Shown one piece after another: positions 50,117-58,469 of a stretch of 64,000 bases of DNA (position 1 is its first letter; each line of letters starts with the position of its first letter). Source of the DNA: Mesorhizobium sp. B4-1-3 (GTDB taxonomy: Bacteria; Pseudomonadota; Alphaproteobacteria; Rhizobiales; Rhizobiaceae); NCBI RefSeq assembly GCF_006439355.1, contig NZ_VFTG01000021.1, positions 1 to 64,000 on the forward strand, given 5' to 3'. The translations under genes were made by a program, and so were the position numbers. The notes under the pieces were generated by a model. It made no database searches and was not told where the DNA came from. It saw only the letters and a program-made list of their open reading frames with translations.

Positions 50117-52193
50117 TCTTCTTCTCTCCAAGCACGAGCAGGGCGTCAGCGATCCATGCGCCCTTGCCTTCGGCGCAGACGATCAGCGGGTTGATGTCGA
50201 GTTCTTCGATCTCGCCTTCGTTCTTCTGCACGAAGTCGGCGATGCCGGCGATGGCGTCGATGGCGGCGTTGACGTCGGCCTTCGGCCGGCCGCGATAGCC
50301 TTCGAGCAGCGGATAGAGCTTGAGCCCACGCAATGCCGCCTCGATGTCGTCGCGCGTCGCCGGCAGCATGAGCGTCACGCTGTCGCGCAACAGCTCGACC
50401 AGCACGCCGCCGGTGCCGAGCGTCATCACCACGCCGAACATCGGATCGCGGGTGAAGCCGACGATCAGCTCGGCGACGCCGTCGCGCACCATGCGCTCGG
50501 CATAGAGCCCGGTGCCGAGCGGCAAGAGGTCGTGTGCGGCGGCGCTGACGGATTCGGCGTCCTTGAGGTTCAGCCTGACGGCGCCGACTTCCGACTTGTG
50601 CGTCACGCCGAGCGCTTTCAACGCCACCGGGAAGCCCAGCGTCATGGACGAGATCACCGCCTCGACCGCGTTGGAGGCGCGTTCGCCCTTCGGCACCGGC
50701 AGGCCGGCCTTGATCAGCCTTTCCTTGGCCTCGGCCTCGTCCGGTGTGACGCGCTTGGCTTCGGACGCGCCTGCCGCAGTGGTGTCGACCGGCTGCGCCT
50801 GCGGCTCGCGCCAGGCCCAGCCGATGAAAGCGGCGGCCTGGGCGGCGTCCATGGCTTCCGAAATGCCGAACAGCGGCACCATGCCGCGCGCCATCAGGCC
50901 GGCGGTGTATTCCTCGGGAAGGTTTTCCGGCAGCGAAGAGACGATCGCGCCTTGCGCCTTGTTGGTCTTCAATGCGGCCTCGAAGGCGCGCAGCGTCGCC
51001 CACCAGTCGACGTCCGAGCAGCGGTCCGGGCGTGGGAAGTCGAGCACCAGCATGTTCAAGTCGAAGCCGCCCGACACCATGGCGGTGAAGGTGGCCGTCA
51101 TCGCCGGCTCGTTGTTCCAGATGAAGGTGTGGTAGTCGAGCGGGTTGGCAACCGCGACCAGCGGCCCGAGCGTCGATTTCACATGCGCGCGGTGCTCGGC
51201 CGTCAGGGCCGGAAAATGCACCCAGCGCCCCTCGGCGCTGTCGGCCATGACGGACGCCTCGCCGCCGGAGCAGCTCATCGACGAGAGCCTGTAGCCGGGC
51301 AACGGGCCGGTGATGTGCAAAAGCTTCAGCGCCTCGATGAAGGCCGGAATGGAATCGACGCGCGCAATGCCGAGCCGTTTCAGGAAGGCGCCGGAGGCGG
51401 CGTCCGATCCGGCGAGCGAGGCGGTGTGCGACACCGTCGCCTGTCGCGCCTGTTCGGAACGGCCGACCTTCATGGCGATGATCGGCTTCTTCAATTCGCG
51501 CGCCCGCGCCGCCAGCCGCTCGAAGCCGGCGACCGAGTCGAAAGCCTCGATATGAAGGCCGAGCGAGGTGACGCGCTCGTCCTCGATCAGGCCGAGCGCC
51601 ATTTCGGAGAGCCCGGTCTGCGCCTGGTTGCCGGCGGTCATCAGGAAGGCGATCGGCAGGCCGCGCTTCTGCATCGTCATGTTGATGGCGATGTTGGACG
51701 ACTGGGTGATGATGGCCACACCCTTGCCGCCTTCGGCCAGACGGATGCCGCCATGCTGGTCGGGCCAAAGCAATGCGCCGTCGGCATAGTTGATCAGCCC
51801 GTAGCAGTTCGGCCCGATGATCGGCATCCGGCCGGCGGCCGCGACGAGCTCGGCCTGCAGCCGCTCGCCGTCCTCGTCATAGGCTTCGGTCTCGAGAAAG
51901 CCGGCTGCGAAGCAGACGGCGCCGCCGGCGCCGCGCTCGGCCAGCGCCTTGATCACCTCGATGGTGAGATGCCGATTGACGCCGACGAATGCAGCGTCCG
52001 GCGCTCCAGGCAGGTCGGCGACGGAGCGATAGGCCTTGCGGCCGGCGACCTCGTCCTTGGTCGGATGCACCGGCCAGATTTCGCCGGCAAAGCCCATCTT
52101 GATCGATTGCGCCACGACGGCGGCGGCCTGCGCCCCGCCGAACACGGCGATCGATTTCGGGCGCAGGAGACGTTCGAGTTTATGCATGGCCAT
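50109..52193 (-). CDS. NDP-forming acyl-CoA synthetase (acetate--CoA ligase family)
   Basis: A 694-residue fusion of alpha and beta parts. Residues about 10-125 are a CoA-binding Rossmann domain (SIAVFGGAQAAAVVAQ near 14), about 150-450 the succinyl-CoA-ligase-like domain with the catalytic His probably in VSHTASLAGSDAASGAFL near 254 (core SHTASLAGSDAA), and from about 480 an ATP-grasp domain (FPVALKALGVTHKSEVGAV, core ALGVTHKSEVGAV). It converts a carboxylate to its CoA ester with NTP, releasing NDP and phosphate. In this operon gamma-butyrobetaine or carnitine is a plausible substrate. The ATG at 52187 is an alternative start. Confidence 0.88.
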   Translation of the reverse strand: MAMHKLERLLRPKSIAVFGGAQAAAVVAQSIKMGFAGEIWPVHPTKDEVAGRKAYRSVADLPGAPDAAFVGVNRHLTIEVIKALAERGAGGAVCFAAGFLETEAYDEDGERLQAELVAAAGRMPIIGPNCYGLINYADGALLWPDQHGGIRLAEGGKGVAIITQSSNIAINMTMQKRGLPIAFLMTAGNQAQTGLSEMALGLIEDERVTSLGLHIEAFDSVAGFERLAARARELKKPIIAMKVGRSEQARQATVSHTASLAGSDAASGAFLKRLGIARVDSIPAFIEALKLLHITGPLPGYRLSSMSCSGGEASVMADSAEGRWVHFPALTAEHRAHVKSTLGPLVAVANPLDYHTFIWNNEPAMTATFTAMVSGGFDLNMLVLDFPRPDRCSDVDWWATLRAFEAALKTNKAQGAIVSSLPENLPEEYTAGLMARGMVPLFGISEAMDAAQAAAFIGWAWREPQAQPVDTTAAGASEAKRVTPDEAEAKERLIKAGLPVPKGERASNAVEAVISSMTLGFPVALKALGVTHKSEVGAVRLNLKDAESVSAAAHDLLPLGTGLYAERMVRDGVAELIVGFTRDPMFGVVMTLGTGGVLVELLRDSVTLMLPATRDDIEAALRGLKLYPLLEGYRGRPKADVNAAIDAIAGIADFVQKNEGEIEELDINPLIVCAEGKGAWIADALLVLGEKKNG

Positions 52194-52203
52194 CTTTTCG
52201 TTT

Positions 52204-52252
52204 GAGCGCGATCTTCGCCAAAGCCGGGAGCCGGCTTTGGCGCATCATGCTC
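52204..52252. repeat. GGAGCCGG-loop palindromic repeat
   Basis: GAGCGCGATC...GATGC-type ends with the inner stem GCCAAAGCCGG / CCGGCTTTGGC. It lies between the acyl-CoA dehydrogenase and CoA-ligase genes and touches the dehydrogenase stop. It belongs to the same family as 15694-15736 and 56163-56190. Confidence 0.6.
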
Positions 52253-53415
52253 TAAGCCCCGAACGGACGCAGCAGCGCCCGCGAAATAATATGTCGCTGA
52301 ATCTCCGACGTGCCTTCCCAGATGCGCTCGACGCGGGCGTCGCGCCAGATGCGCTCCAGCGGCAGGTCGTCCATCAGCCCCATGCCGCCATGGATCTGGA
52401 TGGCCTCGTCTGCGACGAAGGCCAGCATCTCGGTGGCTTTCAGCTTGGCCATCGCCATGTCCTGGTCGGTGACGGTGCCCTGATCGTACTTCCAGCCGGC
52501 TTCGAAGACCATCAGGTCGGCGGCCTTCAGTTCCGTCGCCATATCGGCGAGCTTGAACGAGACGCCCTGGAACTTGCCGATCTGCTGGCCGAACTGCTGG
52601 CGCTGCGCGGCATATTCGATGGCGTGCGACAGCGCGCGCTCGGCGCGGCCGAGGCAGGTCGCGCCGACCTGCAGCCGGGTGGCGCCAAGCCAGGAATTGG
52701 CGACGTCGAAGCCCTTGTGCACCTCGCCGAGCACCTGGCTCGCCGGCAGCCGGCAATCGTCGAACTCGAGGATCGAGTTGGTGTAGCCGCGATGCGAGAC
52801 ATTGCGATAGCCGTCGCGCACCGTGAAACCCTTGGTGCCCTTGTCGACGAAGAAGGCGGTGATCTTCTTGCGCTTGCCGCGCGGCGAATCCTCTTCGCCC
52901 GAAGCCATGAACACGATGGCGAAATCGGCGATGTCGGCGTGGCTGATGAAGTGCTTGGTGCCGTTGAGCACCCAGTCCGAGCCGTCCTGCACGGCGGTCG
53001 CCTTCATGCCGCGCAGGTCTGAGCCGGCACCCGGTTCCGTCATCGCCAGGCAGTCCCACTTCTCGCCGCGGATGCAGGGGAAGAGATATTTCTCGCGCTG
53101 CTCCGGCGTGCCGGCGAGCAGGATGTTGGAGGGACGCGCCACGCAGGTCCAGTGCAGCGCGTAATTGGCGCGGCCGAGCTCCTTCTCGTAGAGCAGCCAG
53201 CTCACCGTATCGAGGCCCGCGCCCCCGACATCGGCCGGCATGTTCGCCGCGTAAAGGCCGGCTTCGATAGCCTTGGCCTTCAATTCGTCGATCAGCTCGC
53301 GGCGCAGCACGCCGGTGCGCTCCACCTCGCGTTCATGCGGGTAGAGCTCGTTCTCGACGAAGGCGCGCGTCGTCTCGACGATGAGCTTTTGTTCTTCCGA
53401 AAGACCGAACTGCAT
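52252..53415 (-). CDS. Acyl-CoA dehydrogenase
   Basis: Flavoenzyme of 387 residues. The FAD motif CLAMTEPGAGSDLRGMKATA is near residue 119 (core TEPGAGSDL), and the C-terminal signature QIHGGMGLMDDLPLERIWRDARVERIWEGTSEI (core WEGTSEIQRH) is near residue 368. It introduces an alpha-beta double bond into an acyl-CoA. Between the ligase and the carnitine-dehydrogenase-like gene, gamma-butyrobetainyl-CoA is a reasonable substrate (inference). It starts 4 bp after the preceding gene. Confidence 0.9.
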   Translation of the reverse strand: MQFGLSEEQKLIVETTRAFVENELYPHEREVERTGVLRRELIDELKAKAIEAGLYAANMPADVGGAGLDTVSWLLYEKELGRANYALHWTCVARPSNILLAGTPEQREKYLFPCIRGEKWDCLAMTEPGAGSDLRGMKATAVQDGSDWVLNGTKHFISHADIADFAIVFMASGEEDSPRGKRKKITAFFVDKGTKGFTVRDGYRNVSHRGYTNSILEFDDCRLPASQVLGEVHKGFDVANSWLGATRLQVGATCLGRAERALSHAIEYAAQRQQFGQQIGKFQGVSFKLADMATELKAADLMVFEAGWKYDQGTVTDQDMAMAKLKATEMLAFVADEAIQIHGGMGLMDDLPLERIWRDARVERIWEGTSEIQRHIISRALLRPFGA

Positions 53416-53419
53416 CGCC

Positions 53420-54559
53420 TCAGCCCTTCTTCTTGCTTTTCTTCGCCTTCTCGGCCTTTCCGGCTTTTGTCGGCTTCTCAGCCTTTGCCGGCTTGGCTGC
53501 TTTCTTCACCGGCTTGGCCGCCTCGGCCTTTGCGGCAGCCTTGGCCGGGGTCTTCTTCGCCGCCAGCTTGGCGAGCTGCCTGGTATAGTCCTTGTGCAGC
53601 GCGCCGGCGCCCCAGCCCTTGCCCTTGTTCTGCCTCGACAGCGCTTCCATGATCGCGACCAGATTGTCGTCGCGGATGCGCTCCAGCTCGCGGATCGACA
53701 GCCCGTGCGCCTGTTCGTCCGACTGCGTGGCGATCAGGTCGACCAACTCGTCGTTGAACTCCGGCACGTCCATCAGCTTGGTCCACGGCCATTTCAGGCA
53801 GGGCCCGAACTGCGCCATGAAGTGGCGCATGCCGGCCTCGCCGCCGGCGACGCGGTAGACCTGGAACATGCCCATCTGCGCCCAGCGCAGGCCGAATGAA
53901 TAGCGCATGATGTCGTCGAGTTCCTCGACGGTGCAGATGCCGTCCTTGACCAGCCACAGCGCCTCGCGCCACGCGGCTTCGAGCAGGCGGTCGCCGACGA
54001 AGGCCTCGATCTCCTTGCGCACCACCACCGGCTTCATGCCGATCGAGGCATAGAGCTCCTTGGCGACCTCGATCGCCTCGGGAAAAGTCTGCTCGCCGCC
54101 GACGATCTCGACCAGCGGCAGAAGATAGACCGGATTGAACGGATGGCCGACGACCAGCCGCTCGGGGTGCTTCTTCATCGCCACCTGCATGTCGGTCGGC
54201 TTGATGCCGGAGGTCGACGAGCCGACGATGGCGTTGGCCGGCGCATGCGCGTCGATCTCGGCCAGCACCTTGTGCTTGAGGTCCAGCCGCTCCGGCACGC
54301 TCTCCTGGATGAAGTCGGCGTCGGCAACCGCTTCGGCGATGGTCTTGGCGAAGGTCAGCTTGCCTTCCTTGGGCAGGCCGCCGGGCAGCATCTGCTTGTA
54401 GGCCCGCCTCGCGCCCTTCGTTACCTCGCCCACCTTGCGCGACGCTTCGGGATCCGGATCGAAGATCGAGACGTCGATGCCGTTCAAGAGCAGCCGCGCC
54501 ACCCAGCCGGCGCCGATGACTCCGCCGCCGATGGCGGCCGCCTTGTTGATGATGCTCAT
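53420..54559 (-). CDS. 3-hydroxyacyl-CoA dehydrogenase-type L-carnitine 3-dehydrogenase with Lys/Ala-rich tail
   Basis: NAD-dependent dehydrogenase of 379 residues. The Rossmann motif is AIGGGVIGAGWVARLLLNG near residue 10, followed by the DPD NAD-selecting acid; HPFNPVYLLPLVEIVGG near residue 137 holds the catalytic His. Known carnitine dehydrogenases are about 320 residues long. Here a further 50 residues rich in Lys, Ala and Pro (repeats such as AKPVKKAAKPAKAEK) form a histone-H1-like tail where rhizobial relatives often carry a thioesterase. It would oxidise carnitine to 3-dehydrocarnitine, the substrate of the BKACE enzyme encoded two genes earlier. Confidence 0.85.
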   Translation of the reverse strand: MSIINKAAAIGGGVIGAGWVARLLLNGIDVSIFDPDPEASRKVGEVTKGARRAYKQMLPGGLPKEGKLTFAKTIAEAVADADFIQESVPERLDLKHKVLAEIDAHAPANAIVGSSTSGIKPTDMQVAMKKHPERLVVGHPFNPVYLLPLVEIVGGEQTFPEAIEVAKELYASIGMKPVVVRKEIEAFVGDRLLEAAWREALWLVKDGICTVEELDDIMRYSFGLRWAQMGMFQVYRVAGGEAGMRHFMAQFGPCLKWPWTKLMDVPEFNDELVDLIATQSDEQAHGLSIRELERIRDDNLVAIMEALSRQNKGKGWGAGALHKDYTRQLAKLAAKKTPAKAAAKAEAAKPVKKAAKPAKAEKPTKAGKAEKAKKSKKKG

Positions 54560-54561
54560 GG

Positions 54562-55188
54562 TCAGGCTCCGGTTCTCGTCTTGGCTGTATCGGGGTCGGT
54601 GAGGACCACACGCTCGCCGGCGCGGACCACCGCCGGGTCGTAGGCCTTGCGGGCGAAGACTGCGAGCACGAAGGGCCGGAAGAACTCGACCGGCAGCGTC
54701 TCGTAGTCGGGATCGAAGCTTGACTGGTCCCAGCGCTCGCAGAACTGGTCGCAGTCGTCGAAATAGGGATGCCCGGCGAAGCGGTCACGGGCATGCCGGT
54801 TGCCGCCCAGATGATGCGCGTAGTAGAGGCGCTGGAAATCGCCGTGCTTTTCCACCACCCAGGTGCATTGCTCGCGCACGAAAGGCTTCAGGATAGCAGC
54901 CGCATATTCGTCGTGGTTGTAGGGCGCGTAGATGTCGCCGATGTCGTGCAGCAGCGCAGAGACGATCCAGTCGGTGTCGGCGCCGTCCTTCCAGGCGCGC
55001 GTCGCCGCCTGCAGCGAATGGCCGAGCCGGGTGATCTTGTAGCCGGAAAGCCCTTCGTCCAGTTGCACGAGCGCGTCGAGCAGCCGGTCGCCGGTCTTGG
55101 CGGCATAGTCGATCTCATGGGCGGTCAGGAATTCGTAGTCTTCCCTGTCGCCGTCCTTCATCGCGGTGAATTTGACGGTATCAGCCAT
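54562..55188 (-). CDS. HD-domain protein of the PhnZ/MIOX diiron-oxygenase type
   Basis: A 208-residue HD-fold protein. The metal ligands fit the mixed-valent diiron oxygenases: His57 (YKITRLGHSLQAA), His81-Asp82 (ALLHDIGD), His92 (YNHDEYAA), His115 (EKHGDF) and Asp154 (ERWDQ). The Y-x-x-T-x-x-x-H-x-x-Q block is typical of PhnZ/TmpB-like oxygenases rather than nucleotide phosphohydrolases. TmpB acts on a trimethylammonium phosphonate, so a quaternary-amine substrate would fit the carnitine setting. It lies 2 bp before the carnitine-dehydrogenase-like gene. The reaction is not known; a plain HD phosphohydrolase is the alternative. Confidence 0.7.
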   Translation of the reverse strand: MADTVKFTAMKDGDREDYEFLTAHEIDYAAKTGDRLLDALVQLDEGLSGYKITRLGHSLQAATRAWKDGADTDWIVSALLHDIGDIYAPYNHDEYAAAILKPFVREQCTWVVEKHGDFQRLYYAHHLGGNRHARDRFAGHPYFDDCDQFCERWDQSSFDPDYETLPVEFFRPFVLAVFARKAYDPAVVRAGERVVLTDPDTAKTRTGA

Positions 55189-55202
55189 GACCAGCGGCCG
55201 CC

Positions 55203-56126
55203 TTACGCTGCGGCCGCGATCGGCGCCCGCTTGGTGAGGTTGAGCTTCTTGCGCACTTCCTCAGGCCCGAGGATACGCGCGCCGAGATTGGTGACGATGC
55301 TCGCCGCGCGTTCGACCAGCTGCGCGTTTGTCGCCAGCACGCCCTTGTCAAGCCACAGATTGTCTTCCAGGCCGACGCGGACATTGCCGCCGGCAAGCAC
55401 GGCTGCCGCGGCATAGGCCATCTGGTTGCGGCCGATCGAGAAGGCCGACCAGTTCCAGGTCGACGGCACGTTGTTGACCATCGCCATGAAGGTGTTGAGG
55501 TCGTCAGGCGCGCCCCACGGCACGCCCATGCAGAGCTGCACCAGCGCATCCGGGTTGAGGACCTTCTCCTCCACCAGCTGCTTGGCGAACCACAGATGTC
55601 CGGTGTCGAAGGCCTCGATCTCGGGCTTGACGCCCAGCGCCGTCATCATGCCGCCCATGGCGCGCAGCATGCCGGGCGTGTTGGTCATCACATAATCGGC
55701 CTCGGCGAAGTTCATCGTGCCGCAATCCAGCGTGCAGATCTCCGGCAGGCACTGGCGCACATGTTCCATGCGGTTGGTGGCGCCGCCCATGTCGGTGCCT
55801 TTTTCATTGAGCGGCAGCGGCGCTTCCGGCGAGCCGAACACCATGTCGCCGCCCATGCCGGCGGTGAGGTTCAGCACCACGTCGACATTGGCTTCGCGGA
55901 TGCGTTCGGTCACCTCGCGGTAGAGATGCACGTCGCGCCTCGGCTTACCGGTCTCGGGGTCGCGCACATGGCAATGGACGATCGCCGCACCCGCCTTGGC
56001 GGCGTCGATCGCCGAATCGGCGATCTGCTTGGGCGAGCGCGGCACATGCGGGCTGCGGTCCTGCGTGCCGCCGGAGCCGGTCACGGCACAGGTAATGAAG
56101 ACCTCGCGGTTCATCGCAAGCGGCAT
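55203..56126 (-). CDS. BKACE (DUF849) beta-keto acid cleavage enzyme, dehydrocarnitine-cleaving type
   Basis: TIM-barrel, Zn-dependent enzyme of 307 residues of the 3-keto-5-aminohexanoate cleavage family. Visible are VFITCAVTGSGG at the start, the metal pair in AAIVHCHVRDPETGKPRRD near residue 47 (core VHCHVRDPETG), and VRVGLEDNLWLDKG near residue 254. With acetyl-CoA it would cleave 3-dehydrocarnitine to betainyl-CoA and acetoacetate. The start at 56126 has GGAGG seven bases before it. First gene of the minus-strand operon, divergent from the regulator. Confidence 0.88.
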   Translation of the reverse strand: MPLAMNREVFITCAVTGSGGTQDRSPHVPRSPKQIADSAIDAAKAGAAIVHCHVRDPETGKPRRDVHLYREVTERIREANVDVVLNLTAGMGGDMVFGSPEAPLPLNEKGTDMGGATNRMEHVRQCLPEICTLDCGTMNFAEADYVMTNTPGMLRAMGGMMTALGVKPEIEAFDTGHLWFAKQLVEEKVLNPDALVQLCMGVPWGAPDDLNTFMAMVNNVPSTWNWSAFSIGRNQMAYAAAAVLAGGNVRVGLEDNLWLDKGVLATNAQLVERAASIVTNLGARILGPEEVRKKLNLTKRAPIAAAA

Positions 56127-56162
56127 AGTCTTTCCTCCCAGTTCGATCAGCCACCCATGTCG

Positions 56163-56190
56163 ACCAAAGAGTCGGAAACCGGCTTTGGTA
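56163..56190. repeat. Short CCAAAG...CTTTGG palindrome in the divergent region
   Basis: ACCAAAGAGTCGGAAACCGGCTTTGGT forms a 7-bp stem with the loop motif GGAAACCGG, a short relative of the repeats at 15694 and 52204. It lies in the 136-bp region between the BKACE gene and its divergent regulator, where it could also serve as an operator. Confidence 0.45.
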
Positions 56191-56262
56191 TGACGACATG
56201 GGCCGAAGCTGGCCAAGAATGACCGACTTGCCGGAAACTGTTTTGCGTTTTACGAATGCCTC

Positions 56263-57243
56263 ATGATCAAAAACGAAAAGCCGAGCATCTTTCGGTCCGA
56301 GCGCGAGACGCTCAAGGTCACGTTCCTTGTGTTCTCGGGGTCCTCGATCATGTGCGTGGCCTCGGCGGTCGACCCGCTTCGTGCCGCAAACCGCATCTCG
56401 GGCGAGACGCTGTTCGATTTCAAGCTGGTCTCGGTCACCGGCGAGGCGCCGGTCACGACATGCGGCCTGCCCGTGGCCGTCAGCGGCCGCTTCGACGCGA
56501 CTGAGGCGACCGACATGCTGGTCGTCGTCGCCGGCTTCGGCACGCAGAACTACGCCACGTCGGCCTTGCTTGCGGGTTTGCGCCGCGCCGCCCGCGCGGC
56601 CCGCGCCTGCGGCGGCGTCGAGGCCGGCACCTGGCTGGTGGCACGCGCCGGCCTTCTCGAGGGCCGCAGCGCCACCACCCATTGGGAGGACATGGAAGAT
56701 TTCTCCGCCGCCTTCCCGGGCGTCGACGTGCGACCGGACCGCTATGTCATCGACGGGCCGGTCTTCACCTCCGGCGGCGCCTCGCCGACCTTCGACCTGA
56801 TGCTGCATCTCGTCCGTACGAGGCTCGGCATGGCGGCGGCGCTCGATGTCGCGAGCGTCTTCATCTACGACCAGGCCCGTGCCGCGACCGACGCGCAGCC
56901 GCTGGTCTCGCTCGGCCGGCTCGACGGCTACGACTCGCGGCTCGCCCAGGCGATCCGCCTGATGGAAGCGCATGTCGACCAGCCGCTCACCATCGACGCC
57001 GTGGCCAAGCGCGCGGGCGTGACGGCACGGACGCTGGAAAGCATCTTCCGCAAGTCGATCGGCGAGACGCCCGGCGCCTATTATCTGAGGCTGCGCCTCA
57101 GTGCCGCCCGCCGCCTCGTGGTCGACACGCGCATCGCCATGGCGGATATTGCCGGGCGCACAGGCTTCTCGTCCGCCGCGGCCTTTTCCAGGGCGTTCTC
57201 CAGAGCGTTCGGCGAGGCGCCGGTCAGGCTGCGGCGCGGCTGA
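56263..57243 (+). CDS. GlxA-family AraC-type regulator (CdhR-like)
   Basis: Regulator of 326 residues. Residues about 15-190 form a DJ-1/PfpI-like (glutamine-amidotransferase-like) ligand domain with VTFLVFSGSSIMCVAS near 18, GGVEAGTWLVARAGLLEGRSATTHW near 116 (core GTWLVARAGLLEGRSATTHW). Residues about 225-326 form an AraC-type double helix-turn-helix (IDAVAKRAGVTARTLESIFRK and IAGRTGFSSAAAFSRAF, cited by their cores). Members of this group include the carnitine regulator CdhR and GbdR. Divergent from the carnitine-type operon, which it probably activates. Confidence 0.88.
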   Translation: MIKNEKPSIFRSERETLKVTFLVFSGSSIMCVASAVDPLRAANRISGETLFDFKLVSVTGEAPVTTCGLPVAVSGRFDATEATDMLVVVAGFGTQNYATSALLAGLRRAARAARACGGVEAGTWLVARAGLLEGRSATTHWEDMEDFSAAFPGVDVRPDRYVIDGPVFTSGGASPTFDLMLHLVRTRLGMAAALDVASVFIYDQARAATDAQPLVSLGRLDGYDSRLAQAIRLMEAHVDQPLTIDAVAKRAGVTARTLESIFRKSIGETPGAYYLRLRLSAARRLVVDTRIAMADIAGRTGFSSAAAFSRAFSRAFGEAPVRLRRG

Positions 57244-57996
57244 TTATCCAGTCGGCCGCTGCCGCCAAATCGTCGACCACGGCAGTAGGCGCCGGATCGA
57301 AGCGCGTTTCGTCGCCAGGGCGGTACTTGCCGGTCCGCACGAGCAGCCCAGCGCCGAGTCCGGCGCGCAATGCGCCGGCGACATCGCTCTCCGCATCGTC
57401 GCCGACCATGACCGCATCGGCCGGCGGGCAACGCAACCCGCCAAGTGCCGACAGGAAGAAATCGGGCGACGGCTTGCCGAGCACGACAGGGCTGCGGCCG
57501 CTGGCGAATTCGAGCGCCGCGACGAAGGCGCCGGTGTCGAGGCTGAGTTGGCCATCCGCATCCTTGAGGTGCGGTTGGTGGCCAAAGCCACAAAATCGGC
57601 ACCGGCGGATAACGCGCGGAAAGCACGGTTGAGGCTGGCATAGCCGAATGCCTCGCCGGCATCGCCCACGACGACCGCCTTGCTGCTTCCTCCCTCCAGC
57701 CCCGAAAACTCTGCTTCGAGATCGGGATGGACGAGCAGATGCGGCTCGCGCCCACGCCTGCGCAACCATTCGATCGCAGCCTGCGCTGGCGTCAGCAGTT
57801 CTTCATCCGCAACTTTGATGCCCATGGCGGCAAGTTGCGCGACGATCTTGCTGCGCGGCGAGCGTGTCGTGTTGCTGACGAAACGCAGCGGCAAGGCGGC
57901 ATCGTGCAGACGCTTAACTGCCTTCGCCGCTCCCGCTATCGGGGTGTCGCGATCACAGACGACACCCAGAAGATCCAGGAGCACCGCGCGTTTCAT
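57224..57996 (-). pseudogene. HAD-IIA family phosphatase gene broken by a single-base frameshift
   Basis: The first 142 codons (from 57996: MKRAVLLDLLGVVCDRDTP) give the N-terminal half of a NagD/LHPP-like HAD phosphatase: DLLGV nucleophile motif, FVSNTTRSP, and VALATNR. At about 57571-57573 the frame shifts; the rest continues in another frame (LGKPSPDFFLSALGG, then DAVMVGDDAESDVAGALRAG, cited by its core MVGDDAESD, ending at 57224). Together they make a complete family-length protein of about 255 residues. One missing C in a CGCCAC context would explain it. It is either a real inactivating deletion or a sequencing error. The end overlaps the regulator gene by 20 bp. Confidence 0.8.
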
Positions 57997-58074
57997 AGAC
58001 GCAGGATGGAGAAACAGTCTGCGTTCGTCAAACTGCGAACGAATCGGGCCGCGGAAGAACGGGCCAATGTGAAA

Positions 58075-58278
58075 TCAGGCGGCGTCGCGGCCTTCGTTGA
58101 CGATGCGCGAGCGCATGCTCCTGGCCAGCGCCGTTTCGAGCCGCGCGGCGACCGCGCGATCCCATTCATTCGGCTTGCGGGCGCCGTCTTTCGAATGCGG
58201 CAGCGCCATCAGCCGATCGATGATCGAACCAGCCTCGCTGGAAGAGAGCAGGGCGTCGATTTCGCGTTCGTGCTGCAT
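58075..58278 (-). CDS. Small conserved-looking protein of unknown function
   Basis: A 67-residue, charged and mostly helical protein (MQHEREIDALLSSSEAGSII...). A perfect ribosome site AAGGAGG lies eight bases before the ATG, which is stronger evidence than length alone. No membrane segment, signal or known motif is seen. It stands alone between the broken HAD gene and xylA on the same strand. Confidence 0.65.
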   Translation of the reverse strand: MQHEREIDALLSSSEAGSIIDRLMALPHSKDGARKPNEWDRAVAARLETALARSMRSRIVNEGRDAA

Positions 58279-58469
58279 ACGTTTCGCCTCCTTCTTCTAT
58301 ACCCGCCACAGGAGCCACGTTTATACGAGTTCCGTGACGGCTGTTTGAAGGCAAGAACGGGGCGATTGAGGGGCGATTCGGGGCAAGACCTTGTCGTGAG
58401 GTCCTGCCCCGGGCGAAGGCGAATTCAAGCGCGATCGCTTGTCGGATCGATGCGGTCGGCTGGCCGGGA

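Noticed and set aside
49944..52205. 753-codon plus-strand frame opposite the CoA ligase
   Set aside because: The ligase on the minus strand has clear domain motifs; the plus frame is a His/Arg/Asp-rich shadow.
54562..55188. Annotating the HD protein simply as a phosphohydrolase
   Set aside because: The YxxTxxxHxxQ block and the ligand set with His115 and Asp154 fit the PhnZ/MIOX oxygenases better, though the plain reading cannot be excluded without assay.
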